Positions 43,939 through 52,331 of a stretch of 64,000 bases of DNA are shown piece after piece. This DNA is from Streptosporangium lutulentum (lineage in GTDB: Bacteria > Actinomycetota > Actinomycetes > Streptosporangiales > Streptosporangiaceae), in contig NZ_JAUSQU010000001.1 in the NCBI RefSeq assembly GCF_030811455.1, positions 7,006,001 to 7,070,000 of the forward strand. The letters are read 5' to 3'. Under the pieces are notes generated by a model. It was not told the origin of the DNA, made no database searches, and saw only the letters and a list, made by a program, of their open reading frames with translations. The position numbers were made by a program, and so were the translations under genes. Each line of letters starts with the position of its first letter. The first letter of the stretch is position 1.

Positions 43939-44691
43939 TCAGACGCTGAGGTGACGGCCGTAGAAATCGAAGACCCTCTTCCAGCCCTCCACCGCGGCGG
44001 CGGGGCGGTAGGAGGGCCGGTCGACGGCGAAGAACGCGTGCCCCGCGTCCGGGTAGCTGTGGAACTCGTGCTCCTTGCCCAGCTTCTCCAGCTCGGCGGA
44101 GAGCGTGGCGACCTCCTCCGGCCCCGGGTAGGAGTCCTCGTCGCCGAACAGGCCGAGCAGCGGGCAGGACAGATCGGGAGCCTTGGGGATCAGGGACTTC
44201 GGCTTGAACGGGGATTCCGCGGGCGCGTCGTTCACCACGAACGCGCCGTAGCAGTCCACCGCCGCGTCGAGCTGCAGTGAGGTGGCCGCCAGGAAGGCCT
44301 GCCGGCCTCCCGAGCAGTATCCGATCACGCCGATCTTGCCGTTGGCGTGGTCGAGGGAGTTGAGGTAGGCCGCGGCCCCCGCGACGTCGCCGACGAGCTG
44401 CTCGTCAGGGATACCGCCCTTGGCCCGTGCGGCGGCGGCCTGGTCGTCGGGGCTGACGCCGGCGCCTTCCCGAGAGTAGAGGTTCGGGCAGATCGCCGCG
44501 TAGCCATGCGCCGCGAACGTGCGGACGATCTCCTTGGTGGATTCGTCGTACCCGGGCAGGTGGTGGATCACCACCACGCCGCCACGCGGGCTGTCGCCGA
44601 GCGGCCGGGCCAGGTACGCCTCAAGCTCGGCCTCCCCGCCCCCGGTGATCGCCACCGTGCCGGCCCACATCGTGTCGTTCGTGTTCGTCAT
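43939..44691 (-). CDS. dienelactone hydrolase family protein
   Basis: 250 residues, alpha/beta-hydrolase fold. The catalytic triad is visible: Cys in IGYCSGGRQAF, Asp in LFGDEDSYPGP and His in PDAGHAFFA. It hydrolyses dienelactone-type or related esters in the cytosol. ATG at 44691. Followed by the DUF6295-like gene. Confidence 0.9.
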   Translation of the reverse strand: MTNTNDTMWAGTVAITGGGEAELEAYLARPLGDSPRGGVVVIHHLPGYDESTKEIVRTFAAHGYAAICPNLYSREGAGVSPDDQAAAARAKGGIPDEQLVGDVAGAAAYLNSLDHANGKIGVIGYCSGGRQAFLAATSLQLDAAVDCYGAFVVNDAPAESPFKPKSLIPKAPDLSCPLLGLFGDEDSYPGPEEVATLSAELEKLGKEHEFHSYPDAGHAFFAVDRPSYRPAAAVEGWKRVFDFYGRHLSV

Positions 44692-44817
44692 GTCCGTGTC
44701 TCCTCGTGCTCCGCGCGAATCTGTTCCATATGCGTGTACCGGCCGCCCCTCGCCGCAGGCTCGCGGCAGGTGTGGGTCCGTACCCGCAGGTATCCCACCG
44801 GGACCGAGCCGGCCTCG

Positions 44818-45261
44818 TCAGGCGCCACCGGCCTCGCTCCTGTCCATGATCTTGTTCAGCAGCCTTGCCGCGTCCCGTAACCGGGCCGTCTCCTCGCCGG
44901 TGAGTTCCTCATCGATCGCGGTGACCAGCCACCGAGCCCGCCGAGCCCGATCCTCGACGACGACCTCGCGGCCACGCGTGGTGACCGACCACAGGATCTG
45001 CCGGCGGTCGTGCGGATCGGGTGTTCGGTCCACGAAGCCCTGGTCGTACAGGGCCGCCAGGGTGACCGCCATCGACTGCGGGGTGATCCGTTCGGTGACC
45101 GCGAGACCGCTCGCCGTCATCGGGCCGTGTCGTTCGAGCCACCACAGTGCCGTGACCTGGTGGTTGGGCATGCCCGACTCCTGCCGGAGGCGACGTACCA
45201 CCCGGCCGATCGCGGTTCGGATCTCCTCGGCGACCGCCTCCGCGTGAGATAGATCGCTCAC
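44818..45261 (-). CDS. MarR-family transcriptional regulator
   Basis: About 147 residues. Winged helix with GPMTASGLAVTERITPQSMAVTLAALYDQGFVDRTPDPHDRRQILWSVT, the usual recognition helix and wing. The GTG at 45261 (VSDLSHAEAV) is used; the GTG at 45276 is an alternative and no ribosome-binding site decides between them. Divergent from a membrane protein whose promoter carries two palindromes. Confidence 0.85.
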   Translation of the reverse strand: MSDLSHAEAVAEEIRTAIGRVVRRLRQESGMPNHQVTALWWLERHGPMTASGLAVTERITPQSMAVTLAALYDQGFVDRTPDPHDRRQILWSVTTRGREVVVEDRARRARWLVTAIDEELTGEETARLRDAARLLNKIMDRSEAGGA

Positions 45262-45281
45262 CCCGAAATGGTACACAGTCA

Positions 45282-45293
45282 AACTTAATAGTT
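45282..45293. promoter_or_regulatory. AT-rich palindrome at the MarR gene start
   Basis: AACTTAATAGTT, an imperfect palindrome (arms AACT and AGTT), directly upstream of the MarR start. MarR proteins commonly bind such sites over their own promoter. Confidence 0.4.
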
Positions 45294-45498
45294 GGGATGA
45301 GCCTGTTTGCGTCAGGGACACCCCACGTTCGGGCGCGAGTCCGCAGCCCCCATCGCAGGGCGCGGAACGGGCCCCCGGCCATGGCACTCCGCACCGAGCG
45401 AGCAGGCCGCGGGTTCTCAACGAGCGGCCGGCCCCTTCGGCAGCCCCGCCCCACCGAGCGTGAGCGCCCTCCACACATCGAAGCATCAACCCAAAAAG

Positions 45499-45545
45499 AG
45501 AGCATCGCTCTTGACTTCACCGCCCAAATACAAGAGCATTGCTCT
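45499..45545 (+). promoter_or_regulatory. paired 13-bp palindromes around a promoter
   Basis: AGAGCATCGCTCT (45499-45511) and AGAGCATTGCTCT (45533-45545), centres 34 bp apart. A TTGACT -35-like hexamer (45511-45516) lies between them, and with a 17-bp spacer the -10 would be GAGCAT at 45534-45539, inside the second palindrome. Binding would block transcription of the membrane-protein gene that starts 63 bp downstream. The remaining bases back to the MarR gene hold no supported gene. Confidence 0.65.
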
Positions 45546-45607
45546 CGAATCAGGGCACCGAGCTCTTCGCTCCGGATGGCCCCTTCCCGTCTTTGATCGG
45601 AGAACTC

Positions 45608-46267
45608 GTGAACACCGGCAATTCCCCCGCCGCGGCGGGACGGGCACGCCTGGGGGCCCTGTCCATCGCGATCAGCGGTGTCCTGTTCCTGCTCTATCCG
45701 CTGGTACGGCCCTACGCCGACGAGACGTCGATACAGGGCGCGGAGGCGATGGCGTCCCCCGCCTGGGTCGCGGCGCACCTGTTCGGCATGATCGGCTTCA
45801 TCCTCTTGTCCCTGGGCCTGCTGGGCCTGCGCGTCGCGCTGAGGGAGACGTCCGCCGAACCGCTCGTCTCCCGCGCGGTCGTGGTGACCTGGATAGGGGC
45901 AGGACTCACCCTGGCGTACTTCGGAGCCGAGGACTTCGGCCTGAACGCCATCGGACAGCGGGCCCTCGACACACAGGACCTCAAGCTGCTGGTGGAGCTG
46001 ACCGAAGCCGTACGTTTCAACCCGATCGCGATCACCGTGTTCGGGGCCGGTCTGGTGTCGCTGGCGGTCGGCTCGATTCTGGCCGCCGTCGCCGTCTGGC
46101 GGTCCGGCATCCTGCCCCGATGGAGTGGAGTCCCGATCGCCATCGGCTTCGCCCTTTTCATCCCGCAGTTCTTCGGCACCCCCGCGATGAGGATCGCCCA
46201 CGGCGTGCTGATCACCGCGGGAAGTCTCTGGCTGGCGTCCGCCCTGTGGCGAGCACAACGCCGATGA
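45608..46267 (+). CDS. membrane protein of unknown function
   Basis: About 219 residues with six likely membrane helices, starting VNTGNSPAAAGRARLGALSIAISGVLFLLYPLVRP. The GTG at 45608 has GGAG upstream. Possibly a DUF4386-like protein, not certain. Expression is probably controlled through the two palindromes upstream. Confidence 0.75.
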   Translation: MNTGNSPAAAGRARLGALSIAISGVLFLLYPLVRPYADETSIQGAEAMASPAWVAAHLFGMIGFILLSLGLLGLRVALRETSAEPLVSRAVVVTWIGAGLTLAYFGAEDFGLNAIGQRALDTQDLKLLVELTEAVRFNPIAITVFGAGLVSLAVGSILAAVAVWRSGILPRWSGVPIAIGFALFIPQFFGTPAMRIAHGVLITAGSLWLASALWRAQRR

Positions 46268-46284
46268 CCGCGGCCGACCCGCAC

Positions 46285-46321
46285 CGTGCCAGGAGAACCG
46301 CCCGAAAGCCCTCCCGGCACG
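46285..46321 (+). terminator. hairpin after the membrane-protein gene
   Basis: Arms 46285-46295 and 46311-46321 pair over 11 positions with one mismatch. A second weaker hairpin followed by TTTT lies near 46345-46380. Confidence 0.6.
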
Positions 46322-46462
46322 ATCTCCCCGGCTGCCGGCGCCTTTCCCCTCACCCGAAAGGGGATTCGCCCGTGTTTTAACGAGTTTGTGATCTTTGGGT
46401 CATCGGGCCGACACGGGGTGCTCTGACAGTGAACGGGCTTCCTACCCTCGGGAGAAACACCT

Positions 46463-46774
46463 GTGACTCCACCAGCACCCGCCGACGCCGAACTCAACGT
46501 CCTGATCAGAGCCCGGCTCGCCTCACTGGGCATCGATCTCGACCAGTTGCCACCCGGAACGACGGCGGATCCGGAAACCGGATCGCCGGGCCGCGACACG
46601 GTCCTCGCCTCCCTGCGTTCGTTCATGCGCGGCACGGTCGCGACCCTCGCCGCCTACCGGCTTCCCGCCCCGGCGACGACCGGCTCCACCGCCGACCCCG
46701 CAACCGCCACCGCGCTGTCCCAGCAACGTGCGCCGATGCTCTATCCCTCCATCAGCCTGGAGTGGCGAAAGTGA
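46463..46774 (+). CDS. small hypothetical protein coupled to the amidase
   Basis: 103 residues from the GTG at 46463, with GGGAGA 8 bases upstream. No membrane helix and no family recognised; a helical stretch (LNVLIRARLASLGIDLDQLPPGT) is followed by DTVLASLRSFMRGTVATLAAYRLP. Its stop overlaps the amidase start (GTGA), so the two are co-translated. It might be a partner or substrate-binding protein of the amidase. Confidence 0.65.
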   Translation: MTPPAPADAELNVLIRARLASLGIDLDQLPPGTTADPETGSPGRDTVLASLRSFMRGTVATLAAYRLPAPATTGSTADPATATALSQQRAPMLYPSISLEWRK

Positions 46775-48393
46775 GCACGATGGAAGAGACAGCGGACCAG
46801 CCCTCGGATCTCACCTTCGACCGGCGCGCGTTCCTGGCCAGGACCGCGGCGGTGGGCGCGGTCGCCGGCATCGGGGTGGCCCTGCCCGCACCGGCATTGG
46901 CCGGCGGCTCGGGCAGGGACCACAACGTCGACTCGCCCAACGCCTACGTGAAGCCTCGCCCGCAGGCCATGGCCGACCCGACCGAGCTGACGCTGGCCGA
47001 GGCCGCCTGGATGATCCGTAACCGCAAGATCAGTTCGTTGGAGCTGGTGGAGGCCTACCTCGCCCGGGTCGACGCGTTCGAACCGACGTACCTGGCCTTC
47101 AACGCCGTCCTCGCCGACGCCGCCCGCGCCGCGGCGAGGAACATCGCCCGGCGGCCCCATCGCGGCCCGCTGCACGGGATACCGCTTGCGATCAAGGACA
47201 ACTTCTACACCGCGGGCGTACGCACCACGGCGAACTCGTTCCTCTTCAAGGACTTCGTACCACCGTTCGACGCGACCGCCGTGGCCGGCCTCAAAGCCGG
47301 CGGGGCGATCGTGCTCGGCAAGACCCAGATGGGCCCGCTGGCCACCACGCGGGCCACGACCCCGGCCGGCGTGATCACCACGGTCAACGCGTGGGCGCCG
47401 TCCCAGCTGGACATCGATCCCGGCGGATCGTCGTCGGGCACGGCGACCTCGGTGGCCGGCCGGATGGCCACCGCCGGTACCGGGACTCAGACGGGCGGCT
47501 CCATCACCGCGCCGTCGAACGCGCAGAACCTCACCGGCCTCAAGCCGACCATGGGCCGGGTCTCGCTGTACGGAATCATCCCGCTCTCCTACTCCCGCGA
47601 CCACCCCGGCACCCTCGCCAGGGACGCCAAGGACGCGGCGATCATGCTTACCGCGATGGCCGGTGAGGATCCGGCCGACCCCCGTACCCAGGGCCTGCCC
47701 AAGGTTCCCAACCTCATCGACGCGGCCACCCCCGTCTACACCGGCAACCGGCTCAAACTGCGGTGGAACACCCGCATCGGCGTGCTGCCCGGATACGCCG
47801 ACGGCACCTCCGAGACCGCCACGGCACGCAGGAAGTTCCTGAGCGCCATGTCGGCGATCCGGGGGGTCACGCTCGTTGACGTGCCGTTCCCGGACGAGTG
47901 GGCGCTGCTGTCCGGCAACGACTTCAACAACGTCCGCCTGCCGGAACGCAGCGAGCCGTTCATGCCGTACCTCCGCTCCGACCTGCGCGGTTTCGGAGTC
48001 TCGGTGCTGGGCTGGCTGCAGGGGGCGATGCTGGGCGCGAACGAGCTCGTCACCGGGCAGCGGGCCAAGCTGCTGTTGCTGGAGCGGGTGCTGGACCAGG
48101 TGTTCGACAAGTGCGACGTGGTGGTGCAGACGTCGCCGACGCCGTTCGACGCCATCGGCCTGCCGGAGATCGGCTTCCCGATCGGGTTCACCGCGGCGAA
48201 CACCCCCATCGGGACGATCCTCGGCGGCCTGCCGTACGCGGAGGATCGTTTGCTGTCCGTCGTCGCCGCCTACCAGGCGGCCTCCGACTGGCACTGGCGC
48301 CGACCGGCGGACCCGTCGGCCGCCGGGCTGCGCGCGACGGCGGCCGAACGGGGTCGTCTCACCGCCGAGGAGGCTGCCGAGCAGTCGCAGTAA
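46771..48393 (+). CDS. Tat-exported amidase (amidase signature family)
   Basis: 540 residues. A twin-arginine signal is present (DRRAFLARTAAVGAVAGIGVALPAPALAG). The amidase core holds the Ser-cisSer-Lys triad: Lys in PLAIKDNFY, cis-Ser in DPGGSSSGTAT and nucleophile Ser in GTGTQTGGSITAPSN. It hydrolyses an amide outside the cytoplasm; substrate unknown. GTG at 46771 chosen for the 4-base overlap; an ATG at 46780 is possible. Confidence 0.9.
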   Translation: MSTMEETADQPSDLTFDRRAFLARTAAVGAVAGIGVALPAPALAGGSGRDHNVDSPNAYVKPRPQAMADPTELTLAEAAWMIRNRKISSLELVEAYLARVDAFEPTYLAFNAVLADAARAAARNIARRPHRGPLHGIPLAIKDNFYTAGVRTTANSFLFKDFVPPFDATAVAGLKAGGAIVLGKTQMGPLATTRATTPAGVITTVNAWAPSQLDIDPGGSSSGTATSVAGRMATAGTGTQTGGSITAPSNAQNLTGLKPTMGRVSLYGIIPLSYSRDHPGTLARDAKDAAIMLTAMAGEDPADPRTQGLPKVPNLIDAATPVYTGNRLKLRWNTRIGVLPGYADGTSETATARRKFLSAMSAIRGVTLVDVPFPDEWALLSGNDFNNVRLPERSEPFMPYLRSDLRGFGVSVLGWLQGAMLGANELVTGQRAKLLLLERVLDQVFDKCDVVVQTSPTPFDAIGLPEIGFPIGFTAANTPIGTILGGLPYAEDRLLSVVAAYQAASDWHWRRPADPSAAGLRATAAERGRLTAEEAAEQSQ

Positions 48394-48398
48394 CGGAC

Positions 48399-48443
48399 CC
48401 GGCCCCGGATCGTCCCCGGGAAACCGGAACGATCCGGGGCCGG
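48399..48443 (+). terminator. strong hairpin after the amidase
   Basis: Perfect 15-bp arms (48399-48413 and 48429-48443) with a 15-base loop, starting five bases past the amidase stop. Confidence 0.8.
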
Positions 48444-48460
48444 CATCCCGACCGGGCACA

Positions 48461-48492
48461 TGACGCTGGTGCCACCGATGCGGCAGTAATCC
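48461..48492 (+). repeat. island repeat, copy 1 (partial)
   Basis: Carries TGACGCTGGTGCCACCG and the GGCAGTAATCC end of the repeat, but lacks the first part. It marks the left edge of the toxin-antitoxin island. Confidence 0.65.
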
Positions 48493-48508
48493 CTCCGCCT
48501 CGCGGCCC

Positions 48509-48898
48509 CTACTCCGCTTCGGGTCGGCGGCCGAGGCCCCGAAGCCGGCGAGCCAGGTCAGGGATATCGTCCAACTCCCCCTTGGCCAGCGAGATGACGA
48601 GACTCTCGGCCTCGTCGACATCCCGGTATTCCAGGATCTCCCCGTTGTCCTCAAGAAAGGCGACGGCAGCGGCCCAACCGAGCCGCTTGTTGCCGTCCAC
48701 CAGGGGGTGGCCCAGGACGATGCCGTGCATGAGCGCGGCGGCCTTCTCCCAAAGATCCGGGTAGGCGTCCTCACCGAACGCCGACGTTTGCGGACGCAAC
48801 ACGGCCGCGTGTAACTGACCCCCGTCACGCACATCGACGGCGGGAAGCACGGCGCCGGCCAGAGCGAGGATGTCCTCCGTCGTCGGAAAAGAGGTCAT
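48509..48898 (-). CDS. Doc-type toxin (Fic/Doc family)
   Basis: 129 residues. The Doc signature HPLVDGNKRLG near residue 61 matches HxFx(D/N)GNKR; Doc proteins inactivate EF-Tu by phosphorylation. The ATG at 48898 and a GTG just before it both overlap or abut the antitoxin stop, so the pair is translationally coupled. Confidence 0.9.
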   Translation of the reverse strand: MTSFPTTEDILALAGAVLPAVDVRDGGQLHAAVLRPQTSAFGEDAYPDLWEKAAALMHGIVLGHPLVDGNKRLGWAAAVAFLEDNGEILEYRDVDEAESLVISLAKGELDDIPDLARRLRGLGRRPEAE

Positions 48899-49098
48899 CA
48901 CGCCAGGCGATCCAGCAGTTCCCGATCGCGTTGCGCAACCTTCCTGCCTATCGACTCGTAGCGCTCACGTCGACGCCGAACGATGTACTCCTCGATAGCG
49001 ACGATCATCGCGGAATTGACGCTTTGAGCGTCACCGCTGGCGATCTGCTTGATCTGCTCATAGGTCTCATCGGGAAGACGCAGTCTGGTCTCAGCCAT
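48898..49098 (-). CDS. Arc/ribbon-helix-helix antitoxin partner of Doc
   Basis: 66 residues. An N-terminal ribbon (ETRLRLPDETYEQIKQIAS) and helix pair are followed by a charged C-terminal tail that should neutralise the toxin. A ribbon-helix-helix antitoxin with Doc is less common than Phd. Preceded by a double palindrome suited to autoregulation. Confidence 0.85.
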   Translation of the reverse strand: MAETRLRLPDETYEQIKQIASGDAQSVNSAMIVAIEEYIVRRRRERYESIGRKVAQRDRELLDRLA

Positions 49099-49102
49099 GT
49101 TC

Positions 49103-49129
49103 GGATGGTACCACTTTTTGGTACCATCC
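49103..49129. promoter_or_regulatory. antitoxin operator, inverted repeat
   Basis: GGATGGTACC (49103-49112) and GGTACCATCC (49120-49129) with a 7-base spacer; each arm contains the palindrome GGTACC. It lies 5 bases upstream of the antitoxin start, as expected for a ribbon-helix-helix autorepressor. Confidence 0.75.
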
Positions 49130-49381
49130 CTCGGGGCTTTGACGCTGCAGTAGAAATATCCAGCCGATTGGACGCAAAGTGACGCCGCGTCTCCTATAGG
49201 GCCTCACCGAGCCGTGGGCCGCAAGGACGCGATGCGCTCATCAGCTGAGGTCCGACCAGCCAACAAGGTAGACGATCGGTAAGACCGCCCACGTCCAGAA
49301 TTCGAGCGTGAGCCATACGGCGGAGAGCTGTGGAGCTACTCCTCGATCGAGAGCAGACCCGTCTGACAGAAGCTCCACTTC

Positions 49382-49410
49382 GATGGGTCACCTGGCTTGA
49401 CGCTGGTGCC
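49382..49410 (+). repeat. island repeat, copy 2
   Basis: A full 29-bp core (GATGGGTCACCTGGCTTGAC then GCTGGTGCC), 253 bp upstream of the Doc operator. The 365-bp gap 49130-49494 holds this repeat and nothing else I can support. Confidence 0.8.
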
Positions 49411-49494
49411 GCCGAGGCTGGGGTATCCATCGGATCTTCCGAGGCTGCCGCGGTCCGGGTGGGAGATCACCTGCTCGGATTCCAGCCCTCGGCT

Positions 49495-49851
49495 TCAGGC
49501 GTCGGTGTCCTTCGGGTGACGAGGTGATGCGTAGACGACCCAGACAGTTCGGGTGGCGTCATCGACGGCATAGCGGACGCGCCCGCCGCTGGTGACCTCG
49601 AATTCCCATTGTTCCAGTTCCTGGCCATTGTGGCGATGAGTCGCGAGGTCGCCGCGTAGGCGATGTTGACGCTCGTGATCAGCCCGTGAGCGTGGATTAG
49701 CGCGCAGTGCCTCAAAGCACCGGCGCGTGTTGGCCAAGGCATGACGGCACAATTCCTCCCATCCCTTGACCGCATCGCTGCTACCGAACCGGATATCCCA
49801 TTCGCCATCCGGAGGTGGGACCGTGACCCGATCACCACGCTTCGGACTCAT
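49495..49851 (-). CDS. RelE/ParE-like toxin candidate
   Basis: 118 residues, basic. The C-terminal beta segments WEFEVTSGGRVRYAVDDATRTVWVVYASPRHP resemble the RelE/ParE core with its catalytic-site arginines; the N-terminal part is helical. Overlaps the Phd-like gene by four bases in the usual antitoxin-toxin order. Likely an mRNA interferase, moderate confidence. Confidence 0.7.
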   Translation of the reverse strand: MSPKRGDRVTVPPPDGEWDIRFGSSDAVKGWEELCRHALANTRRCFEALRANPRSRADHERQHRLRGDLATHRHNGQELEQWEFEVTSGGRVRYAVDDATRTVWVVYASPRHPKDTDA

Positions 49852-50318
49852 GCTGAGACCTCTACCGGTCCGAAGTCACCGCTTGTGGCCTTGCGAGCCT
49901 GGGCGTAGCGCACGGGGTCGGCCTTGATCCGAGCGGTCGCCTGCCAGCCCGCGATGACTTCCTGGGTGGTGACGTCGACATCCAGCTCCGCGGCATCGGA
50001 GAGCGCCTCTACCAGTTCCAGAGTGAAGGCACGCAGTTCGGTGGAGGTGAGGTGGCGCACCCAGGGGAAGACCTCGGGCATGGCGATGACCAGCGTGCGG
50101 GCGGTCGGATCGTGCTTGATGAGGGCAAGGAACAGGCGGGATGCGGTAGCCAGCGTCTGCCCGCGTTGATCCTCGCGGTCGGCGGCGGTCAGGTAGAAAT
50201 CGGGGGCGTCGCGGTGGGTGATGCGTACTCGACCGAGGCGTGCGGCGCGTTCGGCGACAGCTCGGGGGTTTCTCGACAGGTCCGAGAAGGTGACGGCGTC
50301 GGCGTTACCAGTGCTCAC
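49848..50318 (-). CDS. Phd/YefM-like antitoxin
   Basis: About 156 residues. The N-terminal TFSDLSRNPRAVAERAARLGRVRITHRDAPDFYLT is the Phd-like DNA-binding part; the rest is longer than typical Phd proteins. The start is the GTG at 50318, close behind a palindrome. Couples to the toxin by a 4-base overlap. Confidence 0.75.
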   Translation of the reverse strand: MSTGNADAVTFSDLSRNPRAVAERAARLGRVRITHRDAPDFYLTAADREDQRGQTLATASRLFLALIKHDPTARTLVIAMPEVFPWVRHLTSTELRAFTLELVEALSDAAELDVDVTTQEVIAGWQATARIKADPVRYAQARKATSGDFGPVEVSA

Positions 50319-50332
50319 CCCGCCATCGTAAG

Positions 50333-50348
50333 TCAGAACACATTCTGA
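50333..50348. promoter_or_regulatory. operator of the Phd-like module
   Basis: TCAGAA-N4-TTCTGA, perfect 6-bp arms, 15 bp upstream of the antitoxin start. Confidence 0.7.
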
Positions 50349-50497
50349 TAGATGGTGAACGCAGGAGAGATTGCTCTGCCGTCGCCTACCGGCAAACCGG
50401 GCAAGCCGAACCGTCGGACGACTCACCCCCGAAAGACATGCAAGCGCGGGAAGTCATCTTCGGCCGGGTCCTCGCCCGTCCGGCAAGACCTCACGTG

Positions 50498-50526
50498 GAT
50501 GGGTCACATAGCTTGACGCTGGTGCC
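50498..50526 (+). repeat. island repeat, copy 3
   Basis: A 29-bp core with one change in the CACC part (CACA). It lies between the Phd-like and PIN modules. Confidence 0.8.
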
Positions 50527-50559
50527 GGCCACCGTGCACTGCCAAGTGGCCGGTGAGCC

Positions 50560-50976
50560 TCAGACTCCGATGACCTTGACGGTTTTTCCGCAGAGCTTGT
50601 CCATGTCGTCCTTGTCGGAGGTGAGGACGATCACCGGCCTGGCCGCACGCAAGGCGGTGGCAGCCACCACGGCATCAATGGCGTACTTATGACCATGTAG
50701 CCGAGCATCACGCAGAAGCTCGATCGCCCGCCCACAGATGTCCTCGGTCACCGGCTCGACCTTCAGCCGGGACAGATGCCATCTGAGGCGATCACTTTTC
50801 ACACGGACGTCCTGAGCCTCGATCGGCGTCATCGCGCTGACGACGACCCGGAAGTCGTTGTCCTGAGCTCCCCGCACGATCGCGGTCACCCTCTGATCGG
50901 CCTCGCACCACCTGACGAGGCCTTCGCAGTCGAGGACCACGGTGCCCGCGCTCAGCTTGCTTCGTGCGCGCGCCAT
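50560..50976 (-). CDS. PIN-domain toxin (VapC-like)
   Basis: 138 residues. PIN acidic residues are in TVVLDCEGLVRW, MTPIEA, KYAIDAVVAATAL and LTSDKDDM. Expected to cleave RNA in a metal-dependent way. It overlaps the antitoxin gene by 25 bp, an unusually long overlap; a downstream start would shorten it but none has a better site. Confidence 0.88.
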   Translation of the reverse strand: MARARSKLSAGTVVLDCEGLVRWCEADQRVTAIVRGAQDNDFRVVVSAMTPIEAQDVRVKSDRLRWHLSRLKVEPVTEDICGRAIELLRDARLHGHKYAIDAVVAATALRAARPVIVLTSDKDDMDKLCGKTVKVIGV

Positions 50977-51263
50977 CCGCCCTCTTCCTGAAGCTCGGGT
51001 GCGGACTTCACGCTGCGAAACAGCTCCGCCGCCTCATCGCGCAATCCCTGCGGAATCGATCCGCAGGCGGCCTCGTTAGCCTGAAGCGCCTCCTCCAGGA
51101 GATCTCGCTCGATCTGACGTTCGACCGCGGCATCGACATAGGCGGAGAACCCGCGCGCTCCGACGCGTTCTCTGACCGCCCGGATGTTCCCCGCACGCAA
51201 GGAGACACTGACCTTGGCCGCCGGACCGTCCCCCGGGGCGAACTCCCGCTCAGGCACACTCAT
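50952..51263 (-). CDS. antitoxin of the PIN module
   Basis: 103 residues. The KVSVSLRAGNIRAVRERVGARGFSAYVDAAVERQIERD segment looks like a ribbon-helix-helix DNA-binding part, followed by an acidic toxin-binding tail. ATG at 51263; an operator palindrome lies 13 bp upstream. Confidence 0.8.
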   Translation of the reverse strand: MSVPEREFAPGDGPAAKVSVSLRAGNIRAVRERVGARGFSAYVDAAVERQIERDLLEEALQANEAACGSIPQGLRDEAAELFRSVKSAPELQEEGGWRAHEAS

Positions 51264-51275
51264 GCGACCAGTTTA

Positions 51276-51288
51276 CTACTCGAAGTAG
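51276..51288. promoter_or_regulatory. operator of the PIN module
   Basis: CTACT-CGA-AGTAG, perfect 5-bp arms in an AT-richer stretch directly upstream of the antitoxin. Confidence 0.6.
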
Positions 51289-51380
51289 CAAATAGCTGGG
51301 AAGTTCACCCATCGATGGATCGAGCGGTCGAGCCCTACTTCTCGGTGGGAGCCAGACCAGCCTGGCAGGTGCCCCACTCG

Positions 51381-51428
51381 GATGGGTCACCTAGCTTGAC
51401 ACTGGTGCCATCTACCCCACAGTGGCCG
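51381..51428 (+). repeat. island repeat, copy 4
   Basis: A 29-bp core with one substitution (TTGACACTGG), and a diverged right part ending CAGTGGCCG. It lies between the PIN module and the HigBA module. Confidence 0.8.
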
Positions 51429-51471
51429 TCGGAGCTCTCGACAGCGTGATAGCGGGTTTCCGGATTCAGCT

Positions 51472-51771
51472 TCAAGCAGCGGGGGCCCGCGGCGTCAGAC
51501 GGACCTCGACATCCGCATCCAAAGCACGCGCCAGGCGCTCCAGCACCGGCAACGTCGGGATCGTCCCGCCCGCCTCGAACCGCGCCACCGCCGACTGGGT
51601 CATACCGGCCGCGCGCGCCAGGTCATTCTGGCTCCAGCTTCGTCCCTCGCGCATCGCCCGGACCGTTTTACCCAGCTCGTAGGCGATACGCGTGGCCTCG
51701 TAGGCTTCAGCCGCACCCGGCTCGGCCATCCGGCGATCTCTGAGCTCTCGCCAGCTCCCTTGCCCGCTCAT
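51472..51771 (-). CDS. XRE-type antitoxin (HigA-like)
   Basis: 99 residues. Helix-turn-helix in WSQNDLARAAGMTQSAVARFEAGGTIPTLPVLERLARALD. It follows the toxin gene with an ATGA overlap, the toxin-first order of HigBA modules. Confidence 0.9.
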   Translation of the reverse strand: MSGQGSWRELRDRRMAEPGAAEAYEATRIAYELGKTVRAMREGRSWSQNDLARAAGMTQSAVARFEAGGTIPTLPVLERLARALDADVEVRLTPRAPAA

Positions 51772-52124
51772 ACCGCTTCTTCTCCCTCGTCGACGGTGTG
51801 CGCCCGTTCGACACAGCGACGCATGGCTCGCCGAGCTCGCTCAACCTCACGATCATCGCGCGTCCGCGTCTTGTGGAATACGGTCAAGAGCACGATCCGG
51901 CGGCCGGTCGCGATCCAGTAAGTGATTCGCACAGCGAACTCGTCGAGGTTGAACCGGAGCTCCCGAAGCTTGCCGTCCAGCTGCTTCGTGTAAGGCTCCC
52001 CCAGCAGAGGACCCTCCGCCGCCAGCAGATCGACACAGAAAGCCACCCTCGCAAACGATGTCGCAGGCAGAGCTTCGAGCCACTTCCGAACTTCTGGCTC
52101 CAGCTTTACGGTACCCCAGCTCAT
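51768..52124 (-). CDS. HigB/Gp49-like toxin
   Basis: 118 residues. The RelE-like core PYTKQLDGKLRELRFNLDEFAVRITYWIATGRRIVLLTVFHKTRTRDDREVERA is typical of phage-derived Gp49-like HigB. The ATG at 52124 (MSWGTVKLEP) lies inside the operator palindrome, so the transcript is probably leaderless or nearly so. Confidence 0.88.
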   Translation of the reverse strand: MSWGTVKLEPEVRKWLEALPATSFARVAFCVDLLAAEGPLLGEPYTKQLDGKLRELRFNLDEFAVRITYWIATGRRIVLLTVFHKTRTRDDREVERARRAMRRCVERAHTVDEGEEAV

Positions 52125-52140
52125 AGCGTTGATGCTATGA
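52121..52140. promoter_or_regulatory. HigBA operator palindrome overlapping the start codon
   Basis: TCATAGC-N6-GCTATGA, perfect 7-bp arms. The left arm contains the complement of the toxin ATG. Confidence 0.75.
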
Positions 52141-52331
52141 GCCGTACCTCTGTCACATATTGTTTTTGCCCGAACACGATGACGTACGAATGCCCACCAC
52201 TGATGGAGCACGACGACACGTTAGATCGAGCAAATACAGCTCACGCCCAGGAGATGAGTCTGAGCCGCATGGAGCAAGATTCGGAAGGCCGTTCCGCGGT
52301 CGACCGGGCCGGCCTGCCGAGAATCTCCTCG

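Noticed and set aside
45297-45596. 99-codon plus ORF between the MarR and membrane-protein genes
   Set aside because: It runs through the two palindromes and the candidate promoter; sequence is Arg/Pro-rich shadow-like.
46741-48834. 697-codon minus ORF opposite the amidase
   Set aside because: Shadow of the amidase and of the Doc gene in another frame; no domain pattern.
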